Position numbers and translations under genes: made by a program. From the NCBI RefSeq assembly GCF_040549045.1, contig NZ_JBEWTB010000001.1, positions 124,001 to 188,000 of the forward strand: 64,000 nt of DNA, in the 5' to 3' direction. Each line of letters opens with the position of its first letter. Position 1 is the stretch's first letter. The notes under the pieces were generated by a model that saw nothing but the letters and a program-made list of their open reading frames with translations, had not been told where the DNA came from and made no database searches. The DNA comes from Endozoicomonas sp. NE40 (lineage in GTDB: Bacteria > Pseudomonadota > Gammaproteobacteria > Pseudomonadales > Endozoicomonadaceae). Below, in pieces: positions 53,793 to 62,725 of the stretch.

Positions 53793-54977
53793 CTACTGAA
53801 TCTCGTTCGTTATAGGAATAGCCGTACCTTCAACCGGCAACTTGAAGTGGGTGTTCAGGTCCTCCAGCCGGTGTTCCTTTTCCAGCGCTTTCAAGTCCAC
53901 GGAGTAGACGAGTGGAGACGTGTACATACGCACGTAAAACATCTTCTGGCTCAGGTCCGACACTGTGACCCACTGGGTATAGTCTTCCGGAATGCTGGTC
54001 TGACCATCTATCGGTTCCGCTGAATTGCGGGTAGTGCCTTTGGGAATATCCACAGTGTTGAGTACGTGAAAAGCCAGTGTCGAAGCCTGCTCCTTTGAGT
54101 CAACGGGTGTTGAGAAGTTGGTCATCATAGATGTCCTGACAAAACGGTCCACGGGGGTTGGGCTACCGGGAAGACCCTGTAGACCGGTACCCTGGGAAAC
54201 GGTCTCGCAGGTAAAACGATGGCCGCGGAAGCCTTTGTGAGACTTCGGGTTCTGGGCATTAACCGGAGAGAGATTGACGTAGTTGCTGATGACGTTTTCC
54301 TGCTGCCAGCCAATCAGCGGATCATTGGTCAGGGTACCGATGGGGTTCAGGTCGGAAATGTGTAACTGCCCGTCCACAAATTCCAGTACGATGGCATTGC
54401 CTTCGACATCCTGTACCGGAAAGTGAAACCGGAAAGCGGACTGTATCTGCTCAAACGGATCAACCACCCGGAGCCTGTCAGGGTTATGGTTTCCCCGGGT
54501 CAGCGTGGGGGATAGCTGATTCACCTCAAGACCATCAATCACCTCCTGACAGCTTCTGCAACGGGATAAAATCCAGGTGGTGAGGTATGGATAAAACAGT
54601 GCGTTGTTGGCACGTTTTTTCCCGTCTGACTGTTCGAAAGGCTGGTACTGGCTTTGTGCCAGAACCATTGTGCCTGTGGTTAATCCATGGGTATTCATAC
54701 CGTTGGTCGCTACAATGTCGCTATGGAAGGCGTTCAGTGCGGTAAAACCATACAGTCCCTTCCATGAATACATGCTGTTAAGGTCAGGCAGGTCTGTTCT
54801 TAAAGTAATGTCCGGCGCGGCTTCCAGATGTGCGATGACCTCTTGCCCCGGATTCTGGTTGTATTCAAAGCCCGGCGAGCGAAAAAACAACTCTGAATCC
54901 AGTTCAATGCCCAGTTCCATGGAACGGCCGACGACCACTTCGTTATCTTTTGTTGATATGGAAAAATCAGTACACAT
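53793..54977 (-). CDS. Choloylglycine-hydrolase/penicillin-V-acylase-family Ntn amide hydrolase
   Basis: A 394-residue N-terminal-nucleophile hydrolase that cleaves linear C-N amides. MCTDFS exposes Cys2 after Met removal; Arg18 (VVGRSMEL) matches the family position; the usual Asp21 is Glu21 here. FTALNAFHSDIVATNGMNTH and GTLTNDPLIGWQ supply the conserved Asn-containing elements, and RTSMMTNFS is near the oxyanion side. Natural substrates include bile acid, penicillin V and N-acyl homoserine lactone amides. No signal peptide. Ribosome site AGGGAG. In this cluster it could deacylate or trim a peptide, or serve an unrelated role. Confidence 0.88.
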   Translation of the reverse strand: MCTDFSISTKDNEVVVGRSMELGIELDSELFFRSPGFEYNQNPGQEVIAHLEAAPDITLRTDLPDLNSMYSWKGLYGFTALNAFHSDIVATNGMNTHGLTTGTMVLAQSQYQPFEQSDGKKRANNALFYPYLTTWILSRCRSCQEVIDGLEVNQLSPTLTRGNHNPDRLRVVDPFEQIQSAFRFHFPVQDVEGNAIVLEFVDGQLHISDLNPIGTLTNDPLIGWQQENVISNYVNLSPVNAQNPKSHKGFRGHRFTCETVSQGTGLQGLPGSPTPVDRFVRTSMMTNFSTPVDSKEQASTLAFHVLNTVDIPKGTTRNSAEPIDGQTSIPEDYTQWVTVSDLSQKMFYVRMYTSPLVYSVDLKALEKEHRLEDLNTHFKLPVEGTAIPITNEIQ

Positions 54978-55190
54978 AGTGAAACACTCCCTGTTGAATG
55001 AAAGCCTGGTTGACTGTTTTCAGTCGCTATAAAGACCAGACTTAAAAGGTGTTAAAAAACCTTTTAAACCCAGAGTAGCTACGCCCCTGCAACTTTCCAC
55101 GCCTATCGATTAACGGATAGAAACAAATACGAATAAACAGTTTTTAGAAATAACGCTTTCATCAATACGATCCCCCAACTGTCATTAAGG

Positions 55191-55232
55191 CTTCCTGCCA
55201 TCCGTTCACTAAAAAGGACGGATGGCAGGAAG
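55191..55232 (-). terminator. Strong hairpin after the coiled-coil gene
   Basis: CTTCCTGCCATCCGTTC and GGACGGATGGCAGGAAG form a 17-bp stem with one G-T wobble and an 8-nt A-rich loop, 31 bp past the stop of the gene at 55263. A and T rich sequence flanks it. It isolates the membrane protein gene from the hydrolase gene. Confidence 0.65.
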
Positions 55233-55262
55233 TGAATGTGAGATGTACCTGAAAAACTACTG

Positions 55263-56882
55263 CTATTTCTGACTTTGTGATTGAAGCGCTTTTTCGAAAC
55301 CCTCATGAAAAGGGTTTAACTTGTTATCCAAAACTCCGTTCTTGAATAGTTTGTGTAACTTGAACCTCAGACGAAATTTTTTGTCTTCATTAATGATGAC
55401 GTGGATCAAATCAGCTGATTGCCACCCAGACCTTAATCGTTCAATCAATAAGCGCTCTATATCAGGCTGTGCAGTCTCATTGCTTAATGCTTCATCTATA
55501 TTGCTCAGAAGTACCCGGGCTTCTTCCTCCGACACTCGCTGCTCCCGCTCCTGAACCTGTCGTTGAGCCTCTTCCCGTTCCTTTTGCCGTTCCTCCTCCA
55601 GCTTCTTTTGACGCTCCTTCTCCCGATTCTCTTTCTCTTCTTGCTCCTTTTCTAGTTCTTGTACCCGTTTTTGCTCCCATAACCGTCTGTTTTCTTCTTC
55701 CCGGGCGTTTGCCTCTTCCCGTCTCTGCTTTTGCTCTACTGCCTGTTGCTCTACTCTCTCTTGTCTGCTTTTACGTTTCTGATGGTCAGTTTGACAAACA
55801 GGAGCTCTGTCTTTACAAACCTCATCGCAGCGGTTCTTCGCTTCAGGCTTCTGCGGAGGATTTGCTTGATTCGTACTGCCGGGGCGGTCTCTTTTTTTCT
55901 TCTTTTTCTTAATCACCGGGGCATCGTCAGTGTCGAAGCCTGAATAGAGCAACTTTTTCAGAATATAGGCAAATCCGGATAAAAGAAGAGCGGGCATCGC
56001 CACCGTTTCCAAACCTGATATTATATTTAAGAGGTTATAAGCTGGAGGAATTGCTTCAGGCGGCGGTAATGGCGTTAACCGAATCATCTTCCACTGGTAT
56101 CCCAGTGACTGACTGTGCTCAAACACTGTCTTAAAACCATTGAGATCGAGAAACTTCAGGCCGGTATAATCAATGAGACCATATAGATCCCGGTCAAAAT
56201 AGAATATAAGAAAATGAAGCCGCGGATAGGGGTTCCGGTGTCGTATATCCCAGATTTGCCCAAGGGTATGTTCACTTTCATTACTGGGCAACAAATCGTC
56301 TGCTGTAAGGATGTTAACGGCTTTTCTTTCCTCTCTACTACCTGAGGGTTTAAAGACATCAAGGAAAATATGATGCAATAAAGGATACATGTAAATCATA
56401 TACGCCTCATAGCATTTATTTTTTAAGTACGATGTTGCCAGAATACCTTCAAGATTATGCCTGAAGCTGTTTTCAATGACCTCTCCCATCCGTTTTATAA
56501 TTAATTGCTGTTTCTCCGACCAGACCGGTTCTGATGAGTCGTTATCGGTGCCAGCTTCTGAATTTAGCCTAAAGGGTGGTGTATGTGAGAAAACATTTCC
56601 ATTTCTTAGATCAAAGCCTGTCATCACTTCCCCCGCAGGGGAAAGGATGGTTTTTACAGGGTGTTGAATATTGTATTCGTCCATCGGCACCCGTGGCGCA
56701 TATTCGTCGTAGTAAAGGCGTTCTTTATCGCACCTGAAAATCAGCGCCTGGCTATTGATAATGCGGTCTGCATCCGTGATGACATAAGTACCTTCCCCTG
56801 TATCACCGTTAGAGGAAATGGAATGTAAGAATAAAGCCATTAAGAAAAGAAAGCGTCCCGTTGTACGAATGTTTTTTTTCAT
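55263..56882 (-). CDS. Unknown exported protein with TM helix and long coiled coil
   Basis: A 539-residue protein. The ATG at 56882 has a GAGAGG site and begins with a signal peptide (KKNIRTTGRFLFLMALFLHS). Residues ~30-270 are a globular domain (LHFLIFYFDRDLYGLIDY). A hydrophobic helix (LETVAMPALLLSGFAYILKK) is at about 298-317, followed by a basic KKKKKRDR cluster, a short Cys-containing segment, then ~110 residues of Glu/Arg/Gln coiled coil (EENRRLWEQKRVQELEKEQE). The C-terminal ~70 residues are folded. No family recognised. Its layout resembles the protein at 43-44 kb. Confidence 0.7.
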   Translation of the reverse strand: MKKNIRTTGRFLFLMALFLHSISSNGDTGEGTYVITDADRIINSQALIFRCDKERLYYDEYAPRVPMDEYNIQHPVKTILSPAGEVMTGFDLRNGNVFSHTPPFRLNSEAGTDNDSSEPVWSEKQQLIIKRMGEVIENSFRHNLEGILATSYLKNKCYEAYMIYMYPLLHHIFLDVFKPSGSREERKAVNILTADDLLPSNESEHTLGQIWDIRHRNPYPRLHFLIFYFDRDLYGLIDYTGLKFLDLNGFKTVFEHSQSLGYQWKMIRLTPLPPPEAIPPAYNLLNIISGLETVAMPALLLSGFAYILKKLLYSGFDTDDAPVIKKKKKKRDRPGSTNQANPPQKPEAKNRCDEVCKDRAPVCQTDHQKRKSRQERVEQQAVEQKQRREEANAREEENRRLWEQKRVQELEKEQEEKENREKERQKKLEEERQKEREEAQRQVQEREQRVSEEEARVLLSNIDEALSNETAQPDIERLLIERLRSGWQSADLIHVIINEDKKFRLRFKLHKLFKNGVLDNKLNPFHEGFEKALQSQSQK

Positions 56883-56915
56883 CCAATCCTCTCTGGATAA
56901 GGGTTTGATTGACAA

Positions 56916-57353
56916 ATAATGTAAGGAAAGTATTCAGGTCAGCCCCCAACCAGACGGGTGTACCTGGAGTTGTAAACAACTGGAGCGTATGGATACTAAT
57001 GGCTCGCCCATAAAAGTAGGCAGTGTTCATATGACGGGCAAGCATAAAAAAGAACCAGGGATCTATAAAACTTCATGAGGTTCTGTCGAGGTGTCTCGCT
57101 ACGTGTATCAAAGCAGTCGTTCAATACTCTGTGACTTAGTCGGTGTTGTCGTAAGCATTGCATAACTTAAAGAAGAAAAGTGGGTATAAATACCCCTAAA
57201 CAAATTCCCGCGTTTCCCGAAGTAAATGATCTGATGTTGATTACCTGACGATTTACGTAGCTATTAATGTAGCTATTAATGTAGCTATTAATGTAGCTAT
57301 TTACCTGGCTATTTATCTGGCCATTTTTTCTGATCACTACAAAGGATTCCCGC
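56916..57353. repeat. Divergent intergenic region with 12-bp tandem repeats
   Basis: No gene is visible in 440 bp. GTAGCTATTAAT occurs three times perfectly from 57257 to 57292, then degrades (GTAGCTATTTAC, CTGGCTATTTAT) up to about 57318, just 35 bp before the cupin gene. The repeats are AT-rich and face the plus-strand operon, so they could be operator or promoter-spacing repeats subject to slippage. Confidence 0.75.
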
Positions 57354-58640
57354 ATGCCCGAAACGACCATGCCGAACGCGTTACGCAACGCCGCCTTAAA
57401 AGTTGGTTTTGATACGCCCTCTTCTGAAAACCTGCCAATAGAGGGACAGGGCACCGTCTCTGTTCAGATAAAGAACAATGATAAGCCTTTCAAGGTTATT
57501 TTTTATTCCGATAAGCCTGACATTAGTCAGGAAGTCCAGATTCATGTACACCCCGGCTGTGTTTCATTTTTTGAAGTCTCTGGCTCAGACAGCAAAATGG
57601 TAGCAGAAAAAACAGGCACCGTGATCGGGCTCGACCAGGATAAGGAAGCGGTGTACTGGTTCAGTATCTTTGGTCAGAACAGAACCGTTAATTATGGCAA
57701 AGGTGAAATGCGAAAGCTGACAGAGCTGGCGCACTACACCTTTGAAGATGATTCAGAAAAAGAGGACGAAAAAGATTCAGAAAAACCATCCAGGTTCTGG
57801 ATGCAGAGCTTGAACAAAGTCCGGATTGAAGACACAGAAATAAACAAAGACCATTCCAACATCTGGCGCGACCCGGTGACGATTGATCCGGCATTACTGG
57901 TTGTTGCCAATGACCAGTATTCCATGATGGACGCAGCGTGGAGCCGGACCACCGTGGTTGAGAATCTCTCTGCGGCCTGTCAGAAACTGTACGCCAATGT
58001 TGCGGGTCATCACTTTACCCTGAATACGCCGGACTTTCCGGATTTTACTGACGCAATAGAAAACAGCATTCGTAATGAAAATGGCTGGTGCTACCAAACA
58101 CTGCTAAAGAAAAAAGATGAGTTTGGGGAGTCCGACGATACCAACGGGACTTATATAAGGATTACTCTGGGTCAAAATCAGGGGTGGAGTCCGGGTGTGC
58201 CGTTTGTACTGGAAATATGGCCGCACCAGCACTACTCACCCATCCATAATCATGCGGGCGCAAATGCCATTATAAAAGTCCTGCACGGGGAAATTACCGT
58301 AAAATTATTTTCGATGTTGTCAGAGCATCACAAAAAACCGTTTGCTCAAAAAACATTTTTACCGGGGCAGACTACCTGGATCACGCCTGAAATCAATCAA
58401 ACGCATCAATTGATTAATGACAGTGCGGAAGATAAAACCTGTATGACGATCCAGTGCTACGCCTACGGCAAAGATAATGACACGCACTATGAGTATTTCG
58501 ACTTTCTTGATACGGAAGGCAATATTGGCCATTTTGATCCGGTCAGCGATATGGGGTTCACCGAATTCAAAGAGTTAATGCGTCAGGAGTGGCAGGGAAT
58601 GATGCGTTCGAAAAATTGGCCAGAGCCAGAAATTGATTAA
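57354..58640 (+). CDS. Cysteine-dioxygenase-like cupin protein with long N-terminal domain
   Basis: A 428-residue protein. The C-terminal ~170 residues look like a cysteine dioxygenase (Fe(II), thiol to sulfinate). The iron ligands His298 and His300 (SPIHNHAG) and His351 (NQTHQLIND) have CDO spacing (86/88/140 in the mammalian enzyme). Tyr369 fits Tyr157 with one inserted residue, and the Arg of YIRITLG fits the carboxylate-binding Arg60. The crosslinking Cys93 is Ala305, as bacterial enzymes lack it too. The N-terminal ~250 residues are of unknown fold. Ribosome site AAAGGA; first gene of a three-gene operon. The substrate may be free cysteine or a protein thiol. Confidence 0.83.
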   Translation: MPETTMPNALRNAALKVGFDTPSSENLPIEGQGTVSVQIKNNDKPFKVIFYSDKPDISQEVQIHVHPGCVSFFEVSGSDSKMVAEKTGTVIGLDQDKEAVYWFSIFGQNRTVNYGKGEMRKLTELAHYTFEDDSEKEDEKDSEKPSRFWMQSLNKVRIEDTEINKDHSNIWRDPVTIDPALLVVANDQYSMMDAAWSRTTVVENLSAACQKLYANVAGHHFTLNTPDFPDFTDAIENSIRNENGWCYQTLLKKKDEFGESDDTNGTYIRITLGQNQGWSPGVPFVLEIWPHQHYSPIHNHAGANAIIKVLHGEITVKLFSMLSEHHKKPFAQKTFLPGQTTWITPEINQTHQLINDSAEDKTCMTIQCYAYGKDNDTHYEYFDFLDTEGNIGHFDPVSDMGFTEFKELMRQEWQGMMRSKNWPEPEID

Positions 58641-58692
58641 GTCTGCCCCTGTACTTTAAGCTGTTTTGAATAACTTTCTTCAGGGATTGAGG

Positions 58693-60456
58693 ATGAAATA
58701 CAGAATGTTTCCAGCCTGGCTGACACTGTTGAGCGGGCTGTTTTGCCAGATGGTTTTGGCAGACGACAGTGCTCTTTATGATCCAAAAACGAAAGAGAGC
58801 GATCTGCCCGACAAGTATTCCTATAAAGGACAGGGGCAGCCTGCCTTCATACAAACACTGGTGCCTTCAAAAGCTCAGATCGATATTAATCAAAAATATT
58901 TTGAAATCTGCGAGGCGGAACTGGGGGCTTTTCCGAAAGAAACCATCGATTGTCGCAATGCTCAGCCCATATTGATGCAGAGAACAACATCGGACGGCAA
59001 GGTCACCCGGCTGACTCTGGATAACATACCAGATAGTATTCCCCGGGTTAGGGATGGTGAAAATCAGGTGACGTTCGGCCCGGATAACCTGGCTTCATCC
59101 ATTACCACCTGCGATAAACCCAGCGGTATATTTCGGGATATGAAAAATGTGGGTTGTGTACCGGGGGACAGAATCGGGCATGTACGCAACGAGTTGTCTA
59201 ACGGGGATCAGGTGGACTGGGTCTATATATGCCGTAAAAACAGCAAGTTCATGGCTGACGAGTTTCTTTACAACGAACTGGGTCTGATTGGGTACAACCG
59301 GAATACAGGCAAAACCTGCTACTTTGCCGGTCAGGCAACGCTTCGATTCAGTGTGGAAACTGAGGAGGAAGATAATAAAGACAAAAGTAAAAAGAAAACA
59401 GACATTGACATCATCGTTGGTAAAGATATCCCCCCTCCGAAAGGCCGGGATTTTGATAAAAGGGCGGTGAGTCACTGGTCTATGCCGCCAGGGGGCTGTA
59501 CCAGTTGTCACTCTCAGGGGCCTTTTGTTCGATACCCGTTTACAGAACAGGTTTGCCTGGCGGATGAGGACACTGAAAAGTGCTCGTTAAAGCCGGAACA
59601 CAGCTTTGCCACGGTGAGAGAGTGTAATCATTTCCTGTATAAGAATCGTCAAGCGCTTCCGGGCGATTATAAATGCAAAAAGGTCATGCCTGAACGCCAG
59701 CCCGGTATGTTGTATTCCGTTATTTCGCCTTTCACGGACAGTAGGTTGCAGGAGCACATTAAGGACCTGAGTTCAAAGTATAAAACTTCCCAGGACGAAT
59801 ACCTGGGGGAATTTGTCGGCGCAACGCTTGAAAAGTGGCATGAGCCCAAACGTCTGGCCGAGAAACAGGCTGAGCCCTGTACGTTGTGTCATGCGATAGG
59901 CGATGGTCGCTACGGTGAACGGTTTATGCAAAGCGCCTTTCGGCTTGGCCAGACCGTTCCGCAAGCGGATTATCATTTCCGGTCCAGGCTTTACTGGAGT
60001 AATTTATCAGAGAAATCTAAGGAAGCAGGTTTCCATGATGAGAAGATTAAAACCGCTGTCCTGCCCGCGAAAAATCAGGGCAAGGACTCTAAAGAGATAA
60101 AAAACGCCGTTCTTGAAGACTTATCAGAAAAAGCGTACCTCCTGGCCATCCAGCGTGTAAAAGAGTGTTCAACCAGCAAGGATAAAGAGCCAAAGGAGCG
60201 ATGCAAATGGGAAGATCACTGGACCCTTGAGAAAATAAAAGAGGAGCCGCTGAATTATTTGAAGGCCAATTGCAGTTACTGTCATGATGGCAATACCGAA
60301 TGGCGCAAGCTGATGACAGAAGCTGATTATAAAGAAAACGCCGCTATTGTGATGCGACGCATACAAGAAGATAACCCTGCGATCATCATGCCGCCTTCTG
60401 GCTCCCTGCCACCCAGTGCAATCAACATTATCAAAGCTTATTTACAGGGAAAGTAA
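58693..60456 (+). CDS. Exported three-CxxCH c-type cytochrome-like protein
   Basis: A 587-residue protein. The ATG at 58693 with a GGATTGAGG site gives a classic signal peptide (MFPAWLTLLSGLFCQMVLA). Three heme-attachment motifs are seen: CTSCH at 269, CTLCH at 396 and CSYCH at 527. The last is followed by IQEDNPAIIMPPSG, a likely Met axial-ligand segment. Between hemes there are long extra segments, so it is not a small cytochrome. It would accept or donate electrons in the periplasm. It is 52 bp after the cupin gene and 1 bp before the next gene. Confidence 0.87.
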   Translation: MKYRMFPAWLTLLSGLFCQMVLADDSALYDPKTKESDLPDKYSYKGQGQPAFIQTLVPSKAQIDINQKYFEICEAELGAFPKETIDCRNAQPILMQRTTSDGKVTRLTLDNIPDSIPRVRDGENQVTFGPDNLASSITTCDKPSGIFRDMKNVGCVPGDRIGHVRNELSNGDQVDWVYICRKNSKFMADEFLYNELGLIGYNRNTGKTCYFAGQATLRFSVETEEEDNKDKSKKKTDIDIIVGKDIPPPKGRDFDKRAVSHWSMPPGGCTSCHSQGPFVRYPFTEQVCLADEDTEKCSLKPEHSFATVRECNHFLYKNRQALPGDYKCKKVMPERQPGMLYSVISPFTDSRLQEHIKDLSSKYKTSQDEYLGEFVGATLEKWHEPKRLAEKQAEPCTLCHAIGDGRYGERFMQSAFRLGQTVPQADYHFRSRLYWSNLSEKSKEAGFHDEKIKTAVLPAKNQGKDSKEIKNAVLEDLSEKAYLLAIQRVKECSTSKDKEPKERCKWEDHWTLEKIKEEPLNYLKANCSYCHDGNTEWRKLMTEADYKENAAIVMRRIQEDNPAIIMPPSGSLPPSAINIIKAYLQGK

Positions 60457-60457
60457 C

Positions 60458-62677
60458 ATGAGTAATTCAAACGGATGTGATACGCCCGGATCGATGCCGG
60501 CACCTGTTATCGAAGATAAACAGGACGAAATTAAAGACCTTATACAACTGGCAAAATCGCTGAAAGCCAGCGAGGGCAAACACCCGGTGCATGGTAAGTC
60601 GGTGGCGATGGGGGTTTCCAAACACACCTTGCCGTTATGGGATGATTTGCAGCTGTTAACGGCTCAATTGGCCAGAACCCCACTGCTTGACAGCGACCCC
60701 GTGACCACCGGGGTGGTGATTGGTCCCAGGGCTGAAAAAAGCCTGGGTCTGGACATCCCCCTGCTGGTGTCTGATATGAGCTATGGCTCGTTATCAAAAA
60801 ATGCCAAGCTTGTTCTGGCATTGGGCGCTGACCTGGCGGGTACAGGGGTTTGCTCCGGTGAAGGCGGGTTGATCACTGAAGAAAAAAACGACAATGAAAT
60901 TATAAAAGAAGTCGCAGTAGAACAGTGCAACCGGTATCTTTTTGAGCTCAGCAGTGCCTTGAATGGGCCGAAGAAACCGGAAGGGAAAAGTGCCTTTAGC
61001 AGCAGGGATGAATTTGAGGCGAGTGCCAGAGACTATTTCCAACGGCATAAAGAGACGATCAAAGCCGTACATTTTAAAGGAGGGCAAGCCGCCAAAACAG
61101 GCACCGGGGGGCATCTGCCTTCCAGTAAAATTACAAAGGACATTGCCAGAATCCGTGGTGTTAAAGCCGAACAGGATATTATCTCCCCTTCCCGCTTTCC
61201 GTTTTATTCCACACCCGCAGATTTTAAGGCACTGGGCCAGCTGATAAAGGATCAGTGCGGCGATATTCCTATTGGCTTCAAACTCAGCGCGAACCATATT
61301 GAAGAGGATATTCAGTTCGCCCTGGATGCCGGTGCTGACTATATCATTCTGGATGGACGAGGAGGCAGTACCGGTTCGGCCCCGGAAATATTCCGTAACA
61401 ATATTTCGGTACCCACCATACCGGCCCTGGCCAGGGCAAGGCGTTATCTGGACAGCAAAGGTCTGTTCAAGGGTGACCCTTACGGGGTAACGCTGATCAT
61501 AACCGGAGGCTTGCGCACGCCTGCCGACTTTACCAAGGCGCTGGCCCTGGGGGCGGATGCGATCGCACTGTCCAACAGTGTATTGCAGGCGATTGGCTGC
61601 ATTGGTGCGAGGGATTGCAATTCGGGCAGCTGCGATGCGGGTATCGCGACACAACGTTCGGACCTGACGCCAAAAATTATAGCCAGTGATAATAGCTCGA
61701 ATCGGGTTGCTGACCGAAGGCTCCGGGATTTTTTCCGGGGGGCAGTCCACATGATGACCCTGCTGTCCAGAGCCTGTGGCTATTCGGATCTGCGCAGGTT
61801 TCATCCAGCTGACCTGACCACCTGGAAGCCGGAGATGGCAGAACTGACACAGGTTAATTTTGGCGGGCGGACGCCGGCTCAGCCTGAGGTCTACAACGGC
61901 CTGATGGATTCATTACAGGGTACATCGTCCATCAACGTCGTGCCGGATGATGCTTTGCAGCATTTTAAAAACGGCTTCTGTCGTGAACACCTGGCAGCTG
62001 GTAGCAGGGAGGCGTATGAGTCACAGAGAAAACTGGTGACTGACCAGGGCTATAGCCAGACGGTGAAACTGACGGGGCTGAATATGCGCTTCCAGCTGAT
62101 TCCCTATAAGCCCTCAGGAACCTCGGTCGTCAAACCTTTCTACATGGCTGAGTTTCAGGTGACAGAAAGGCAGTGGGCGCAATTTTACCGGCAAGGGCTG
62201 AACGAATCCGTTAATCCTGATGACCCCGTGACACACAAAAGTTTTAAGGATTGCAGCAAATTTGCCAATGCCCTTAATGACAAGCTGAAAGAGACAGGCT
62301 GGAAGTGTCGTTTACCAACCCGACCGGAGTGGCAGTTTGCGGCGGCAGCGGGAACCAGAACAACGTTTTATACCGGCTCTGATGCCCTTGGGTTTAACGG
62401 TGAAACCCTTGGTGATCTGGATCTGGAACAGTACAAAGCAAAAAAAGGTCTGGCAGCAGGCACTCTGGCACCCGCCAATGCATTTGGGCTGTTTGATATG
62501 TTCAGCTATCTCTATGACTTTGTTCAGAAAGAAGGCTCTTCTGAACGCTACCCACGTCTTCTGGGTGGTCACTATGGTTGTTTTCTGGGTAGCCAGAGCG
62601 AGAGCGAACATGATTCAAGCGGTAAAGAGAGTTATTTCAAGAGCTTCAGACTGGTGCTTGTGCCGAAGGACTGGTGA
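60458..62677 (+). CDS. Glutamate-synthase FMN domain fused to FGE/SUMF1-like domain
   Basis: A 739-residue fusion. Residues ~60-480 are the FMN/synthase domain of GltS-type proteins: VSDMSYGSLSKNAKLVLALG, DAGADYIILDGRGGSTGSAP, GGLRTPADFTKALALGADAI. Cys381, Cys387 and Cys392 have the C-x5-C-x4-C spacing that binds the 3Fe-4S cluster. The class II amidotransferase domain of real GltS is absent. Residues ~540-739 are FGE-sulfatase-like (FQVTERQWAQFYRQGLN, CRLPTRPEWQFAAAAG, SFRLVLVP). Only one cysteine (Cys708, GGHYGCFLGS) remains where formylglycine-generating enzymes have two. ATG 60458 sits one base after the previous stop. Confidence 0.87.
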   Translation: MSNSNGCDTPGSMPAPVIEDKQDEIKDLIQLAKSLKASEGKHPVHGKSVAMGVSKHTLPLWDDLQLLTAQLARTPLLDSDPVTTGVVIGPRAEKSLGLDIPLLVSDMSYGSLSKNAKLVLALGADLAGTGVCSGEGGLITEEKNDNEIIKEVAVEQCNRYLFELSSALNGPKKPEGKSAFSSRDEFEASARDYFQRHKETIKAVHFKGGQAAKTGTGGHLPSSKITKDIARIRGVKAEQDIISPSRFPFYSTPADFKALGQLIKDQCGDIPIGFKLSANHIEEDIQFALDAGADYIILDGRGGSTGSAPEIFRNNISVPTIPALARARRYLDSKGLFKGDPYGVTLIITGGLRTPADFTKALALGADAIALSNSVLQAIGCIGARDCNSGSCDAGIATQRSDLTPKIIASDNSSNRVADRRLRDFFRGAVHMMTLLSRACGYSDLRRFHPADLTTWKPEMAELTQVNFGGRTPAQPEVYNGLMDSLQGTSSINVVPDDALQHFKNGFCREHLAAGSREAYESQRKLVTDQGYSQTVKLTGLNMRFQLIPYKPSGTSVVKPFYMAEFQVTERQWAQFYRQGLNESVNPDDPVTHKSFKDCSKFANALNDKLKETGWKCRLPTRPEWQFAAAAGTRTTFYTGSDALGFNGETLGDLDLEQYKAKKGLAAGTLAPANAFGLFDMFSYLYDFVQKEGSSERYPRLLGGHYGCFLGSQSESEHDSSGKESYFKSFRLVLVPKDW

Positions 62678-62725
62678 ACGTGGCTCTCCTGCAAAATTGC
62701 TTTAGCAGGCAAGGCCCACATCGGC

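Noticed and set aside
55469..55912. 147-residue plus-strand hydrophobic frame opposite the coiled coil
   Set aside because: Apparent membrane helices arise from the complement of Glu/Lys/Arg codons; no start signal.
57167..57454. 95-residue minus-strand frame over the 12-bp repeats
   Set aside because: The INSY repeats derive from the DNA repeats and the frame overlaps the start of the cupin gene.
60794..61804. 336-residue minus-strand frame opposite the GltS/FGE gene
   Set aside because: Shadow frame; the plus strand encodes an obvious FMN/Fe-S enzyme.
60458..62677. Genuine glutamate synthase
   Set aside because: No N-terminal glutaminase domain and no beta-subunit gene nearby; the FGE-like C-terminus points to another role.
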